NCBI GenBank assembly: GCA_937871625.1
Contig: CALMRD010000332.1
Location: forward strand, 1 to 39,828
DNA: 39,828 nucleotides
Direction of reading: 5' to 3'
DNA from: an uncultured Bacteroidales bacterium
GTDB taxonomy: Bacteria > Bacteroidota > Bacteroidia > Bacteroidales > VadinHA17
The notes beneath the pieces were generated by a model. The model ran no database searches and was not told the DNA's origin. It worked only from the letters and a program-made list of their open reading frames with translations. The position numbers and the translations under genes are program-made. Shown piece by piece: positions 14,960 to 25,666 of the stretch (the first letter of the stretch is position 1; every line of letters begins with the position of its first letter).

Positions 14960-15940
14960 TCAGAAAGGTCTCACCCCAAGGATCATCATGTCATCAATCT
15001 GATCGTACTCTCCCATCCATGATGCTATCGTCTCGTCAATGATGCGCTCCTGGTCCGTCAGCGGGTACTTGCTGATGGTCAGCAACAGGTGCCTGAGCCT
15101 GCGGTACATGAACTTCTTGTTCTCCGGACCGCCAAACTGGTCGGCATAGCCGTCGGAGAAGAGGTACAGAATGTCTCCCTTCTGCAGCCTGAAGGTGCTG
15201 CGGTTGAATGATACCATGGCAAACGACTGTACAACATTCTTTTTGTCGCCCTTGATCTCAATGAGCTTGTCGTCACGGACAATGTAAACGGGAAGGAAGG
15301 CGCCGGAGAACTCCATCTCCCTGGTCCTGCGGTCAATGACGCAGATGCTCATCTCGATGCCGTCACGTATCAGTGCCTTGCCACTCTCCTCCCTGAAGAA
15401 GGCCGACTCAAGCTCCCGGTTCATGGTCAGCAGTATCTGATCGCTGTCGTCAACCTTCATGCCGGTAATGATTTTCTGTATCAGCTCCAGTCCTATCATA
15501 GACATCAGCGCTCCGGGCACACCGTGGCCCGTGCAGTCGGCGGCTGCGATGAAGTATTTGCCGTTTCTCTCACTGAACCAGTAGAAATCTCCGCTGACGA
15601 TATGCTTGGGCCGGTAATAGATGAAATAGTCGCTGAAGATCTTGTTGATATGATGCTCTGCAGGGAGGAGCGCAGCCTGGATCCTCCTGGCATAGTTAAG
15701 ACTGTCGGTAAGGTCCTTGTTGCGCAGCTGCAGCTCCGCCCTCTGGAGGTCTATCTCGTCATATGCTTTCCTGATCTCCCTGAGGTGCCTCCTGGTGCGC
15801 AGCAGGACCCAGAACTGCAATACGGCGAGGTAGATGACCGCCAGCACGACGAAGACCCAGAGGAGATAGTTGATGACACCGCTATCCTTCACCCCCTGTG
15901 CCAGTGCAGAAATACCGGCTATGAGCATCATGAGATTCAC
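14960..15940 (-). CDS. SpoIIE/PP2C-type serine phosphatase, membrane-anchored
   Basis: This 326-residue protein has one clear transmembrane helix (about 24-48), a charged coiled-coil linker (about 50-85, ending SLNYARRIQAALLP) and a PP2C/SpoIIE catalytic domain to the C-terminus. Metal-binding aspartates are visible in VSGDFYWF, ADCTGHGVPG, LFSDGYADQFGG and DQIDDMMILG, so the enzyme should be active. Such phosphatases usually remove phosphate from anti-sigma antagonists or similar Ser/Thr targets. The N-terminus is short, with no sensory domain, so input probably comes from a partner. Its ATG overlaps the ubiD stop by 4 bp, suggesting coupled translation. The hybrid kinase is convergent next to it. 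Confidence 0.9.
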   Translation of the reverse strand: MNLMMLIAGISALAQGVKDSGVINYLLWVFVVLAVIYLAVLQFWVLLRTRRHLREIRKAYDEIDLQRAELQLRNKDLTDSLNYARRIQAALLPAEHHINKIFSDYFIYYRPKHIVSGDFYWFSERNGKYFIAAADCTGHGVPGALMSMIGLELIQKIITGMKVDDSDQILLTMNRELESAFFREESGKALIRDGIEMSICVIDRRTREMEFSGAFLPVYIVRDDKLIEIKGDKKNVVQSFAMVSFNRSTFRLQKGDILYLFSDGYADQFGGPENKKFMYRRLRHLLLTISKYPLTDQERIIDETIASWMGEYDQIDDMMILGVRPF

Positions 15941-17826
15941 CGTGTTGTGCTGTTGACTCTCTCCACCGATGCAGTGCCCGGCCTGACCAGGGGCAGCAGT
16001 TTCAGCGAAGGAGAGGTTATACGATCTCCGATATCGTATTCAGGCCATCTTCTGTCAACTAGCTCTATAGTCTCCCGGTCTGAACAGACCACGTTGGGCC
16101 ATTCTCTCGGGAAGGCCGGAAGTGAGAGTGTCTTGGCGGTGGCGTCGATGAAGAGAGCGCCGCTGTCGAGCCTGTAGAGATCGCGCGAGGGATCACTGTT
16201 ACCGGTGATTAGCCAGGTGATCATCCCGGGGTCATCGGCATCTGCTCCCTCATCCAGGGCAACAATGACAGTGCCGGGCATAGTCAGCGGAGCGGGCAGG
16301 GAGGTGGCAAAGTGTCGCATATCGAGACCCTGCGGCGGTTTTTTTATCGTGAGCACAGCCACCGGCAGTGATTGCTCGGCCATAGTCCTGATGCCTGTGA
16401 TGATATCACCGGTAACAGCGTCGTCGGTGAGGGGAAACAGGGGCAGTGAGTGGTACTCGCCGGTGCGCTCCTCGGGGAGTTTGACAGTGGCATCGATACC
16501 CAGCTTGCCTCCCATGCTGAAGCTGTCGGAAGAGTGATCCAGAACATCAAGCGGACCGCGTGTAAGCAGCAGGTCGGTCTCAAACCTGACATTGCCAAAG
16601 AGAGCCTCTGCCACCGCCAGGTAGTCAGTGACGGATACCCCGTTGCTGACCACAATGATGTATTTGCTGAGCATCATCTGTCCGGCGCCAAAGAGAGCAC
16701 TGAGAACCTTCAGGCCCTGACCCGGGTATCTCTTTTCTATGCTTACAATCACAAGGTTATGTGCCACACCGGCCACCGGCATGTGCAACTCCCTGATCTC
16801 TGGAGCTATGGCCAGCTTGATAGGGGCAAAGAAGATCTTCTCCGTCGCCTTGCCCATCCAGGCATCCTCCATGGGAGGCACGCCTACTACGGTAGCGGGA
16901 TAAACGGCATTCCTGCGGTGCGTGATGCAGGTGACATGAAGGCGGGGGTAGAGGTCAGACAGGGAATAGAAGCCGGTATGGTCACCGAACGGCCCCTCCG
17001 TCACCAGTGGTTCTGCAGGATCAACATAACCTTCAATGACGATGTCAGAGTCAGAGGGCACCCAGAGGTCGTTGGTGAGGCATCTGACAAGAGTGACGCG
17101 CCTGCGGCGCAGGAAGGCTGCCAGGAGATACTCACTGATATCTTCCGGCAGTGGTGCCGTGGCAGCGTAAGTATATACAGGGTCTCCACCCAGGGTTACA
17201 GTGACAGGCATCCGCTCTCCTCTCCTTTTCCACGCCTCAAAATGACGTGCGCCGGTCTTGTGCCTGTGCCAGTGCATGCCTGTGACATCCTTACCCATAA
17301 CCTGCATACGATACATCCCGAGGTTGGTCTTTCCCGTCTCAGGATGCCTCGTATGCACCAGAGGCAGCGTGATAAACCTGCCGGCATCATGCGGCCAGCA
17401 TTTGAGGACTGGCAGTATATCAAGGTCAGGGGCCGTTTCGACAACCTCCTGACACTCGCCTCTTCCCCCCTTTCTGACAGGGGCCAGCCGGAGGAGCTGC
17501 ATCATGCGGGGCAGCTTTGAGAGCTTGCCGGAGAGGCTGCGTGCCCCGCTCACCGATTCGATGAGTGAGAAGATCTCATCACCTGCATCATCCAGGGAAC
17601 TGCGTCCTATGGCTGCGGCCATGCGGCGGTCAGAGGCAAAGGCGTTGATCAGCAGCGGGAAGGCAGTGCCGGTATCCTCAAAGAGAAGGGCCTTGCCTCC
17701 GCTCTTCACCAGGCGGTCAGCGATCTCCGTGATCTCAAGCAACGGACTTACACGGCAACGGACGCGGGTAAGGTCACCGCGGTCATCGAGATAACTTGCA
17801 TATTGGGCCAGACCGTTAAAGGACAT
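15937..17826 (-). CDS. ubiD: UbiD-family decarboxylase (menaquinone biosynthesis type)
   Basis: This 629-residue protein belongs to the prenylated-FMN-dependent UbiD family. Visible signatures are the LGMYRMQ strand with Arg173, GMHWHRHKTGARHF (184-197), and EGPFGDHTG (277-285) with Glu277 and Asp282; Arg, Glu and Asp/Glu form the catalytic triad of the family. VSNGVSVTDY and FSMGGKLGIDAT follow. It is longer than enterobacterial UbiD (about 490), matching the long Bacteroidota enzymes assigned to menaquinone synthesis. The exact substrate is an inference. The cofactor-making partner UbiX is not in the window. A promoter box and the eno terminator lie just upstream. Confidence 0.93.
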   Translation of the reverse strand: MSFNGLAQYASYLDDRGDLTRVRCRVSPLLEITEIADRLVKSGGKALLFEDTGTAFPLLINAFASDRRMAAAIGRSSLDDAGDEIFSLIESVSGARSLSGKLSKLPRMMQLLRLAPVRKGGRGECQEVVETAPDLDILPVLKCWPHDAGRFITLPLVHTRHPETGKTNLGMYRMQVMGKDVTGMHWHRHKTGARHFEAWKRRGERMPVTVTLGGDPVYTYAATAPLPEDISEYLLAAFLRRRRVTLVRCLTNDLWVPSDSDIVIEGYVDPAEPLVTEGPFGDHTGFYSLSDLYPRLHVTCITHRRNAVYPATVVGVPPMEDAWMGKATEKIFFAPIKLAIAPEIRELHMPVAGVAHNLVIVSIEKRYPGQGLKVLSALFGAGQMMLSKYIIVVSNGVSVTDYLAVAEALFGNVRFETDLLLTRGPLDVLDHSSDSFSMGGKLGIDATVKLPEERTGEYHSLPLFPLTDDAVTGDIITGIRTMAEQSLPVAVLTIKKPPQGLDMRHFATSLPAPLTMPGTVIVALDEGADADDPGMITWLITGNSDPSRDLYRLDSGALFIDATAKTLSLPAFPREWPNVVCSDRETIELVDRRWPEYDIGDRITSPSLKLLPLVRPGTASVERVNSTTR

Positions 17827-17843
17827 TGAGAAACAGGTTTACA

Positions 17844-17851
17844 CAAATATA
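17844..17851 (-). promoter_or_regulatory. Candidate -7 promoter box for ubiD
   Basis: TATATTTG on the minus strand directly follows the T-run of the eno terminator and lies 17 bp before the ubiD ATG. No TTG partner is seen at the expected spacing. Confidence 0.35.
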
Positions 17852-17883
17852 TAAAAAAAGAAGGTGGCATGTCAGACACCACC
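17852..17883 (-). terminator. Intrinsic terminator downstream of eno
   Basis: On the minus strand GGTGG (17879-17883) pairs with CCACC (17863-17867). The inner TGT/ACA pair extends the stem across a 2-nt bulge, and TTCTTTTTTTAT follows. It lies 84 bp after the eno stop codon and separates eno from ubiD. Confidence 0.65.
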
Positions 17884-17966
17884 CTCTTCTCAGTTTCAGC
17901 TATCGTCAGCGGTGAGATATGGTCAGGCCTGCTGTTGCAGCGCCCGGCACCGTCCGCCAAATGCTG

Positions 17967-19253
<1,287 letters not shown>

Positions 19254-19284
19254 TTATGTTTAAAAATGATCGGTTTGCAAGATA

Positions 19285-19321
19285 CAAAAAAAAGGGATAT
19301 GAGTGTTAGTCGGTATCCCTT
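19285..19321 (-). terminator. Intrinsic terminator ending the ribosomal protein block
   Basis: On the minus strand AAGGGATA (19314-19321) pairs perfectly with TATCCCTT (19292-19299) around a 14-nt loop, and a run of T residues follows. It starts 21 bp after the rplQ stop codon and marks the end of the long ribosomal transcript. Confidence 0.85.
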
Positions 19322-19342
19322 AAATCATTGTATGAAGTGATG

Positions 19343-20017
19343 TTATTCCTTCTCTTTGTTTTCCGTTTCCTCTGCATCCTCTTCCGGTCCCACCTCCGGT
19401 GTGGTTTCGCTCTCCTCTGCAGTGGCGGTCACCTGCTCAGCTGCAGGCTCTTCTTCCTGTATGGACTCCAGATCAGTTACGGGCTGCTGTTCTGTCACAT
19501 CTTCAGTAACGGTTGCGGCTGCGGTCTCCTTCACATCTTCAGCCCTGGTGCCGCTCTTTGTCACAGCAGCAGCGGTGGCTGTCTCAGCGCCCTTTTTCTT
19601 CGTGCTGCGGCGGCGGCGTGTGGTTTTGGCTTTGGCGCCCTCGGCAGCAAGCATGTTCTCATTGAAGTCTACCAGCTCAATGATGCACATCTCTGCGGCG
19701 TCACCCAGCCTGTTGCCTGTCTTCAGTATGCGGGTATAACCACCGGGACGGGCAGCGATACGTGGTGCAACCTCCCTGAAGAGCTCAGAGACGGCATTTT
19801 TGTCTTCAAGATAACTGAATACCACCCTGCGCGAATGGGTTGAGTCATCCTTTGACTTTGTGATGAGCGGCTCAACATATCTTCTCAGTGCGCGTGCCTT
19901 TGCGGTGGTGGTTGTAATACGCTTGTGAAGAATGAGTGATGATGCCATATTGGCAAGCAGGGCCTTCCTGTCTGCACTTTTTCTTCCAAGGTGGTTTATA
20001 GCATTTAAATGTCGCAT
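19343..20017 (-). CDS. rplQ: 50S ribosomal protein L17 with a long charged C-terminal extension
   Basis: Residues 1 to about 122 are ordinary L17 ([20 protein letters not shown], then [14 protein letters not shown] and [19 protein letters not shown]), which lies near the exit tunnel of the large subunit. The protein then continues for about 100 residues to 224. A basic patch (about 129-142, [11 protein letters not shown]) leads to a Glu/Ala/Thr-rich acidic tail. Bacterial L17 is usually 115-130 residues. The tail is low-complexity and likely disordered; its function is unknown. Last gene of the ribosomal block, followed by a terminator. Confidence 0.96.
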   Translation of the reverse strand: MRHLNAINHLGRKSADRKALLANMASSLILHKRITTTTAKARALRRYVEPLITKSKDDSTHSRRVVFSYLEDKNAVSELFREVAPRIAARPGGYTRILKTGNRLGDAAEMCIIELVDFNENMLAAEGAKAKTTRRRRSTKKKGAETATAAAVTKSGTRAEDVKETAAATVTEDVTEQQPVTDLESIQEEEPAAEQVTATAEESETTPEVGPEEDAEETENKEKE

Positions 20018-20039
20018 TTCTCTCTCTGCTTACCTGTTA

Positions 20040-21032
20040 TTAATCTTTGTCGAGTTTATATTTTGCCACATCCATCCCGAATGAGAGATTCATTGTCTCA
20101 AGAAGCTCGTCGAGTTCAGTAAGTGACTTCTTGCCGAAGTTGCGGAACTTGAGCAGGTCATTCTTGTTGAATTTGACGAGGTCGCCCAGTGACTCCACCT
20201 CTGCTGCCTTGAGGCAGTTGAGTGCCCTGACCGAGAGGTCAAGGTCAACGAGTTTGGTTTTGAGCAGCTGGCGCATATGGAGGATCTCTTCATCGAACTC
20301 CTCGTTGGCCAGTTTGTCTTCATAATCAATGGTGATCTTGTCTTCGGAGAAGAGCATGAAGTGGTAAATAAGTATCTTTGCCGCCTCCTTGAGTGCATCC
20401 TTCGGATGGATGGAACCGTCAGTGGTAATCTCCACTATCAGCTTCTCATAGTCGGTCTTCTGCTCAACCCTGTAGTTATCAATGGAATACTTCACATTGC
20501 GGATGGGGGTGAATATTGAGTCAATGGCTATGACTCCGAATTCAGCCTCTTCGGGCTGGTTTTCCTCGGCCGGGACGTATCCTCTGCCCTTGCTGATGTT
20601 GAGTTCTATCTGCAGTTTGACATCAGGTTCCATACGGCAGATGACCAGTTCGGGGTTAAGCACCTCGAAGCTGCTCAGTGAGTTGTTCAGGTCACCGGCT
20701 TTGAACTGTTCCTGGTCGGACAGTTTGACAACAATCTTTTCGTTGTCAATATCCTCTACCATCTTTCTGAATCGCACCTGCTTGAGGTTCAATATTATCT
20801 CAGTCACATCTTCCATTACCCCTGTGATGGTGGAGAACTCATGGTCAACACCTTCGATCTTGATGGTGGTGATGGCATAGCCTTCGAGTGATGAGAGGAG
20901 GATTCTCCGGAGGGCATTACCTACTGTTATGCCATAGCCGGGTTCAAGCGGGCGGAATTCAAATTTTCCGTACTGGTCGTCCGCTTCCAGTAATATTACT
21001 TTGTCAGGTTTCTGGAATGCTAATATGGCCAT
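20040..21032 (-). CDS. rpoA: RNA polymerase alpha subunit
   Basis: This 330-residue protein is of standard length. The N-terminal domain (about 1-235), which dimerises and assembles beta and beta', includes [20 protein letters not shown] and [13 protein letters not shown] linker leads to the C-terminal domain (about 255-320), which contacts upstream DNA and activators; it shows [20 protein letters not shown] and [19 protein letters not shown]. Placement between rpsD and rplQ is the normal alpha-operon order. Confidence 0.98.
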   Translation of the reverse strand: MAILAFQKPDKVILLEADDQYGKFEFRPLEPGYGITVGNALRRILLSSLEGYAITTIKIEGVDHEFSTITGVMEDVTEIILNLKQVRFRKMVEDIDNEKIVVKLSDQEQFKAGDLNNSLSSFEVLNPELVICRMEPDVKLQIELNISKGRGYVPAEENQPEEAEFGVIAIDSIFTPIRNVKYSIDNYRVEQKTDYEKLIVEITTDGSIHPKDALKEAAKILIYHFMLFSEDKITIDYEDKLANEEFDEEILHMRQLLKTKLVDLDLSVRALNCLKAAEVESLGDLVKFNKNDLLKFRNFGKKSLTELDELLETMNLSFGMDVAKYKLDKD

Positions 21033-21050
21033 ATGAATATTATTACTTTA

Positions 21051-21659
21051 TTACTTGGAATATAGTTCAACGATAAGCTGTTCCTTGATCTCCTCGGGTA
21101 TCTCCGAGCGTTCGGGGACGCTCATGTATTTACCGGCCATCTGTGTCTCATCCCATTCGAGCCATGCCAGCCTTGAGCGGCGGTTTGACTCCAGTGATTC
21201 GGTTATTGTCTCGAGCGATTTTGACTTCTCGCGCACACCAATGATATCGCCAGGGCGGAGCAGGAAAGATGGTATATTGACCACATTGCCGTTAACGGTT
21301 ATGTGACGGTGAGACACAAGCTGCCGTGCTGCTGCTCTTGTCGGGGCAACGCCGAGGCGGTACACCACGTTGTCGAGGCGTGATTCGAGCATCTGGAGCA
21401 GGACAAGTCCGGTGACGCCCGATGTGGATGATGCTTTCTCGAAGAAATTGCGGAACTGACGCTCAAGCAGGCCGTAGGTATATTTCACCTTCTGCTTTTC
21501 GCGGAGCTGCACGCCATATTCGGAGGTCTTCTTCCTCTTTTTTGTCAGGCCGTGCTGTCCGGGAGGAAAGTTCTTCCTGTCGAGGTTTTTGTCAGGGCCG
21601 AAAATGGGCTCTCCGAATTTCCTGGCGATCTTTGATCTTGGTCCTGTATATCTTGCCAT
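21051..21659 (-). CDS. rpsD: 30S ribosomal protein S4
   Basis: This 202-residue protein starts [18 protein letters not shown] and has the S4 RNA-binding domain at about 93-155 ([20 protein letters not shown], then [10 protein letters not shown]). S4 nucleates 5' domain assembly of 16S rRNA and often represses its own operon. The N-terminus has no cysteine cluster, so this is the zinc-free form. It lies 19 bp upstream of rpoA. Confidence 0.98.
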   Translation of the reverse strand: MARYTGPRSKIARKFGEPIFGPDKNLDRKNFPPGQHGLTKKRKKTSEYGVQLREKQKVKYTYGLLERQFRNFFEKASSTSGVTGLVLLQMLESRLDNVVYRLGVAPTRAAARQLVSHRHITVNGNVVNIPSFLLRPGDIIGVREKSKSLETITESLESNRRSRLAWLEWDETQMAGKYMSVPERSEIPEEIKEQLIVELYSK

Positions 21660-21704
21660 TGAATTGAACTGTTTTTCGTTAATTAAAATGATAATTGGGG
21701 CCTT

Positions 21705-22094
21705 TTACACTCTTCTGCGTGAAGGCGGGCGGCATCCGTTATGAGGCATGGGAGTGACATCAACGATCTCGGTGACCTCCACCCCGCTGTTGGATATTGA
21801 GCGGATAGCTGATTCACGTCCCGATCCTGGTCCCTTGACAAACACCTTCACCTTGCGAAGGCCCAGTTCATAGGCGACTTTGGTGCACTCTTCGGCTGCC
21901 ATCTGAGCGGCATAGGGAGTATTTTTCTTGGAACCCCTGAAGCCCATCTTACCGGCCGAGGCCCATGATATAACCTGTCCTGAGCTGTTTGTCAGGCTTA
22001 TAATTATGTTGTTGAATGATGAATGAACGTGAGCCTGTCCCACCGGTTCAACCTTGACGACCTTCTTCTTCTGTGTCCCAGTCTTCTTTGCCAT
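21705..22094 (-). CDS. rpsK: 30S ribosomal protein S11
   Basis: This 129-residue protein has [34 protein letters not shown] and the C-terminal [16 protein letters not shown]11 lies on the 30S platform beside the mRNA exit and the 3' end of 16S rRNA. A Lys/Val-rich start replaces the usual short N-terminus. It follows rpsM by 7 bp. Confidence 0.98.
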   Translation of the reverse strand: MAKKTGTQKKKVVKVEPVGQAHVHSSFNNIIISLTNSSGQVISWASAGKMGFRGSKKNTPYAAQMAAEECTKVAYELGLRKVKVFVKGPGSGRESAIRSISNSGVEVTEIVDVTPMPHNGCRPPSRRRV

Positions 22095-22101
22095 ATGTTA
22101 A

Positions 22102-22479
22102 TTATTTAGTAGCTTTTTTCTTGTTGGCAACAGTCTTCTTGCGTCCCTTGCGTGTACGGGCATTGTTCTTGGTGCTCTGTCCGCGTACGGGAAGCCCGAT
22201 ACGGTGACGGATACCGCGGTAGCATCCTATATCCATCAGCCTTTTTATGTTGAGCTGTGTCTCGGAGCGCAGTTCGCCTTCCAGTTTATAATTCTCGGCC
22301 AGGACCTGACGGATAGCGTTTATGTTATCGTCATTCCACTCATCAACCTTCATGTGGCGGTCAACGCCAGCGCTGTCAAGCACTTTCTGTGCCGTGCTGC
22401 GTCCTACCCCATAGATGTAGGTAAGAGCTATTTCGCCCTGCTTGTTCCTCGGTAGGTCTACCCCATTAATACGTGCCAT
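22102..22479 (-). CDS. rpsM: 30S ribosomal protein S13
   Basis: This 125-residue protein starts [20 protein letters not shown] and has the helix-turn-helix-like [15 protein letters not shown]. Its C-terminal tail, [17 protein letters not shown], reaches the decoding region. S13 sits in the 30S head, contacts P-site tRNA and forms bridges to the large subunit. It follows rpmJ by 37 bp. Confidence 0.98.
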   Translation of the reverse strand: MARINGVDLPRNKQGEIALTYIYGVGRSTAQKVLDSAGVDRHMKVDEWNDDNINAIRQVLAENYKLEGELRSETQLNIKRLMDIGCYRGIRHRIGLPVRGQSTKNNARTRKGRKKTVANKKKATK

Positions 22480-22516
22480 ATACCTCTTTTAATTTGAAGT
22501 GCAAAGTTAATCAAAT

Positions 22517-22633
22517 TTATCCCTGCCTCTGCTTGAACTTGGGATTTTTCTTATTTATCACATACAGACGCCCGTTACGCCTCACTATCTTGCAGTTGGC
22601 TGAGCGTTTTTTGACTGATGCTCTTACTTTCAT
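22517..22633 (-). CDS. rpmJ: 50S ribosomal protein L36, zinc-free form
   Basis: The reverse strand from ATG 22631-22633 encodes 38 residues: [19 protein letters not shown], then [19 protein letters not shown]. The start and end match L36. Only one of the four zinc ligands (Cys in ANCK) remains, so this is the C-minus variant that needs no zinc. L36 is the smallest 50S protein and binds 23S rRNA near the base of the L7/L12 stalk. Too short to be found by length-filtered gene calling. Confidence 0.95.
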   Translation of the reverse strand: MKVRASVKKRSANCKIVRRNGRLYVINKKNPKFKQRQG

Positions 22634-22647
22634 CGCTCTGTTTCTTT

Positions 22648-22866
22648 CTATTTAAATCTGAATGTTATTCTTCCTTTAGTCAGGTCATACGGAGACATCT
22701 CCACCTTGACCTTATCTCCGGGCAGGATCTTGATATAATGCATTCTCATCTTGCCTGAGATGTGTGCGGTTATTATATGTCCGTTTTCGAGCCTGACCCT
22801 GAACATCGCGTTTGACAACGCCTCGATGATCGTTCCGTCAATCTCTATTGATGGTTGTTTGGCCAT
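22648..22866 (-). CDS. infA: Translation initiation factor IF-1
   Basis: This 72-residue S1-like OB-fold protein contains [40 protein letters not shown] and [21 protein letters not shown]-1 occupies the A site of the 30S subunit during initiation and supports IF-2 and IF-3. Length and sequence are standard. It starts 4 bp after the map stop codon, within the map-infA-rpmJ-rpsM run typical of Bacteroidota. Confidence 0.98.
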   Translation of the reverse strand: MAKQPSIEIDGTIIEALSNAMFRVRLENGHIITAHISGKMRMHYIKILPGDKVKVEMSPYDLTKGRITFRFK

Positions 22867-22870
22867 ATTG

Positions 22871-23647
22871 TTACCTCTTTGTTAATACTTCTTCTATATA
22901 TTCAAATGTTGTCAGCTGGTCGGCCTTACCCTCCCTGACTGCAACAGCGTATTCATAATGGGCTGACGGCTTGCCGTCGCCGGTACTTACCGTCCATCCG
23001 TCGGCGGCGACCTTTGTGTTCCTCGTGCCCATGTTTATCATCGGCTCTATGCAGATGACCAGGTTCTTTTCAAGTCGTGTGCCGCTGCCTCGTTTGCCGA
23101 AGTTGGGCACCTCAGGACCCTCGTGCAGGTTCCTGCCAATGCCGTGCCCCACCAGGGTGCGCACCACCGAGTAGCCTCCGCTTTCGGCCTTCTTCTGCAC
23201 TGCATGGGATATGTCTCCCACGCGGTTGCCGGCCACTGCCTCCTTCACTCCGGCCTCAAGAGAGGCACGTGTAAACTCAAGCAGGCGCATGATATCGGGG
23301 CTCACCTCTCCCACCGGGAAGGTATAGGCACTGTCGCCATAGAAGCCGTCCAGTATCACCCCGCAGTCTACGGAGATGATGTCACCCTCCTTCAGGGTGT
23401 AGTCCGACGGTATTCCGTGCACCACCCTGTCATTGACAGATGTGCAGAGCGTATTCGGGTATCCGGCATAGCCCTTGAAGCCTGGCAGGGCGCCGTGATC
23501 ACGTATGAAGGTCTCGGCGATGCCATCGAGATGAAGTGTTGTCACTCCCGGCCTGATATGCCGTGCCAGCTCTGCCAGCGTTTGCGAAACGAGCTGATTG
23601 CTCTGTCGCAGGAGCTCTACCTCCTCATCTGTCTTAATATAAATCAT
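22871..23647 (-). CDS. map: Methionine aminopeptidase, type I
   Basis: This 258-residue enzyme removes the initiator methionine from nascent proteins. The pita-bread fold ligands are visible: two aspartates in [20 protein letters not shown], His in [20 protein letters not shown], Glu in VICIEPMIN, and Glu in HYEYAVAV. There is no insertion or zinc-finger extension. The start is ATG 23645-23647 ([13 protein letters not shown]); the TTG one codon upstream is less likely. It follows secY directly; adk, often found between these two genes in other bacteria, is absent. Confidence 0.97.
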   Translation of the reverse strand: MIYIKTDEEVELLRQSNQLVSQTLAELARHIRPGVTTLHLDGIAETFIRDHGALPGFKGYAGYPNTLCTSVNDRVVHGIPSDYTLKEGDIISVDCGVILDGFYGDSAYTFPVGEVSPDIMRLLEFTRASLEAGVKEAVAGNRVGDISHAVQKKAESGGYSVVRTLVGHGIGRNLHEGPEVPNFGKRGSGTRLEKNLVICIEPMINMGTRNTKVAADGWTVSTGDGKPSAHYEYAVAVREGKADQLTTFEYIEEVLTKR

Positions 23648-23664
23648 CAAAGAACGAAAAGGAA

Positions 23665-24993
23665 TCAGATAGCCGTTACGGCTCCGGTCCTGCCCTTGAT
23701 GCGGCCCGACTTCATCAGGCCGTCATAGTGGCGCATGAGCAGATGACTTTCTATCTGCTGGAGAGTATCAAGGACGACGCCCACGAGAATGAGGAGCGAC
23801 GTACCTCCAAAGAACTGTGCGAACTCACCGCTGACGCCAAAGTTAACGGCGAAGGCGGGGAGGATGGCTATGATAGCCAGGAAGATAGATCCAGGGAGGG
23901 TGATCCTTGACATGATGGTGTCAATGAACTCGACGGTCTTGCGCCCTGGTTTGATACCGGGAATGAAACCGCCGTTCTTCTTCATGTCTTCAGCCATCTG
24001 TACCGGGTTGATTGTAACCGCGGTATAGAAGTAGGTGAAGAGTATTATGAGCAGGGCGGTGACCATGTTGTACCAGAATCCGTACATATTGGTAAAGGCC
24101 ACCACGAAGCCCGACCCCGATTCGCTGAAGCCGGCGAAGATGATGGGCAGCATCATGATCGCCTGGGCGAAGATGATGGGCATAACACCGGCTGCGTTCA
24201 CCTTGAGGGGTATATACTGTCTGACGCCGCCGTACTGCTTGTTGCCTACGATACGCCTGGCATACTGCACGGGAATCCTTCTGGTGCCCTGCACCAGCAG
24301 CACAGAGCCCAGTATCACCAGGAAGAGGAATACTATCTCTATCAGCAGTGCGATGAGGCCGCCAGAGCCGTTGATGCGGGTACCTGTCTCAAACACGAAT
24401 GCGACGGGGAAGCGGGCAATGATGCCCACCATGATTATAAGTGAGATTCCGTTACCTATACCTTTATCCGTTATTCTTTCGCCAAGCCACATGACAAATA
24501 TTGTGCCGGCGGTGAGAATGATTACCGAGGAGATCTTGAAGAACATCCCCTGGAGCACAAAGGCTTCCGGAGGCAGGATGGCGTGCAGGTTGGCCAGGTA
24601 TGTGGGCGCCTGCAGGACCAGGATGGCCACGGTGAGATACCGTGTGTACTGGTTCATCTTGCGTCTGCCGCTCTCACCCTCCTTCTGCAGTTTCTGGAAG
24701 TAGGGAAAGACGATGCCGAGCAGCTGTATAACGATTGAGGCGGAGATATAGGGCATGATGCCGAGGGCAAAGATGGATGCCTGTGAGAAGGCGCCGCCGG
24801 AGAACATGTCAAGCAGTCCCATAATCCCGCTTGATGTCTGGCTCTGCAGGTTCTCAAGCATTGACGGGTCTACGCCCGGCAGCGTGATATATTTACCCAG
24901 ACGGTAGAGGGCCACGATGCCAAGGGTGTAGAGTATCCTTGCTCTCAGATCCTCAATCTTGAAAATATTCTTTATGGTCTGTATGAATTTCAT
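23665..24993 (-). CDS. secY: Protein translocase subunit SecY
   Basis: This 442-residue integral membrane protein has about ten hydrophobic helices and forms the channel of the Sec translocon with SecE and SecG. Visible family segments include LGKYITLPGVDP, GGAFSQASIFALGIMPYISA near the second helix and plug region, LGERITDKGIGNGISLII, and FIPGIKPGRKTVEFID in a cytosolic loop used by the ribosome and SecA. Length is normal. It follows rplO by 3 bp and precedes map. Confidence 0.98.
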   Translation of the reverse strand: MKFIQTIKNIFKIEDLRARILYTLGIVALYRLGKYITLPGVDPSMLENLQSQTSSGIMGLLDMFSGGAFSQASIFALGIMPYISASIVIQLLGIVFPYFQKLQKEGESGRRKMNQYTRYLTVAILVLQAPTYLANLHAILPPEAFVLQGMFFKISSVIILTAGTIFVMWLGERITDKGIGNGISLIIMVGIIARFPVAFVFETGTRINGSGGLIALLIEIVFLFLVILGSVLLVQGTRRIPVQYARRIVGNKQYGGVRQYIPLKVNAAGVMPIIFAQAIMMLPIIFAGFSESGSGFVVAFTNMYGFWYNMVTALLIILFTYFYTAVTINPVQMAEDMKKNGGFIPGIKPGRKTVEFIDTIMSRITLPGSIFLAIIAILPAFAVNFGVSGEFAQFFGGTSLLILVGVVLDTLQQIESHLLMRHYDGLMKSGRIKGRTGAVTAI

Positions 24994-24996
24994 GCC

Positions 24997-25443
24997 TTAC
25001 AGTTTAACTGCGGTTCCCTGATTAGCTTCTATTGCTGCCTGGGCTGACTTGCTGAAAGCATGGGCATGCACCTCGAGCTTCTTCGTCAGCGTACCGTTGC
25101 CGAGTATCTTTACCAGTGAGTTCTTGTTTATCAGACCGGCGGTGAGCATCGTCTGTATGTCTATGCGGTCACTCTTGAGCTTCTCGGCAAGTTTGTCGAG
25201 CGTGCTGAGATTGATGCCCTTGTATTCAACCCGGTTTATGTTTTTGAATCCCGACTTGGGCACGCGTCTCTGCAAAGGCATCTGACCGCCTTCAAAACCG
25301 ACCTTCTTGCTGTAGCCCGAACGTGACTTGGCACCCTTGTGACCGCGTGTTGAGGTACCGCCCCGTCCTGATCCTTCACCGCGGCCGATGCGCTTCTCTT
25401 TTTTCACCGACCCTGGTGCCGGTTTTAAATTGCTTAAATCCAT
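24997..25443 (-). CDS. rplO: 50S ribosomal protein L15
   Basis: This 148-residue protein opens MDLSNLKPAPGSVKKEKRIG and continues with the glycine/arginine-rich extension GEGSGRGGTSTRGHKGAKS that threads through 23S rRNA. GFEGGQMPLQRRVPKSGF follows, with a globular C-terminal part (about 70-148). L15 is a late-assembly protein of the large subunit. It lies between rpmD and secY as in other spc operons. Confidence 0.98.
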   Translation of the reverse strand: MDLSNLKPAPGSVKKEKRIGRGEGSGRGGTSTRGHKGAKSRSGYSKKVGFEGGQMPLQRRVPKSGFKNINRVEYKGINLSTLDKLAEKLKSDRIDIQTMLTAGLINKNSLVKILGNGTLTKKLEVHAHAFSKSAQAAIEANQGTAVKL

Positions 25444-25472
25444 TTTACAATATATGTAATGCAGTTAATATC

Positions 25473-25652
25473 CTATATTTTCTCCATCCTGACCAGGTGT
25501 TCAAGCTTCCTGACCATACCCATTACCTGCGGGGAGTCGTCATGCTCTACTGTCTGATGCATCTTCTTCAGGCCCAGTGCGTCGAGTATCCTCTTCTGTC
25601 TCTCGGGCTGGCCTATCCTGCTTTTTACCTGGGTTATCCTTATTCTTGCCAT
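25473..25652 (-). CDS. rpmD: 50S ribosomal protein L30
   Basis: The reverse strand from ATG 25650-25652 encodes 59 residues starting MARIRITQVKSRIGQPERQK, with LDALGLKKMHQTVEHDDSPQ and a C-terminal GMVRKLEHLVRMEKI. This is the compact ferredoxin-like L30 of the 50S subunit, of normal length. It sits between rpsE (14 bp upstream) and rplO, where L30 is expected. Easily missed because of its size. Confidence 0.96.
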   Translation of the reverse strand: MARIRITQVKSRIGQPERQKRILDALGLKKMHQTVEHDDSPQVMGMVRKLEHLVRMEKI

Positions 25653-25666
25653 TGGTGCAGATCTTT

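Noticed and set aside
16450..17520. 356-codon plus-strand frame opposite ubiD
   Set aside because: Antisense shadow of a conserved enzyme gene; no recognisable domains or start signal.
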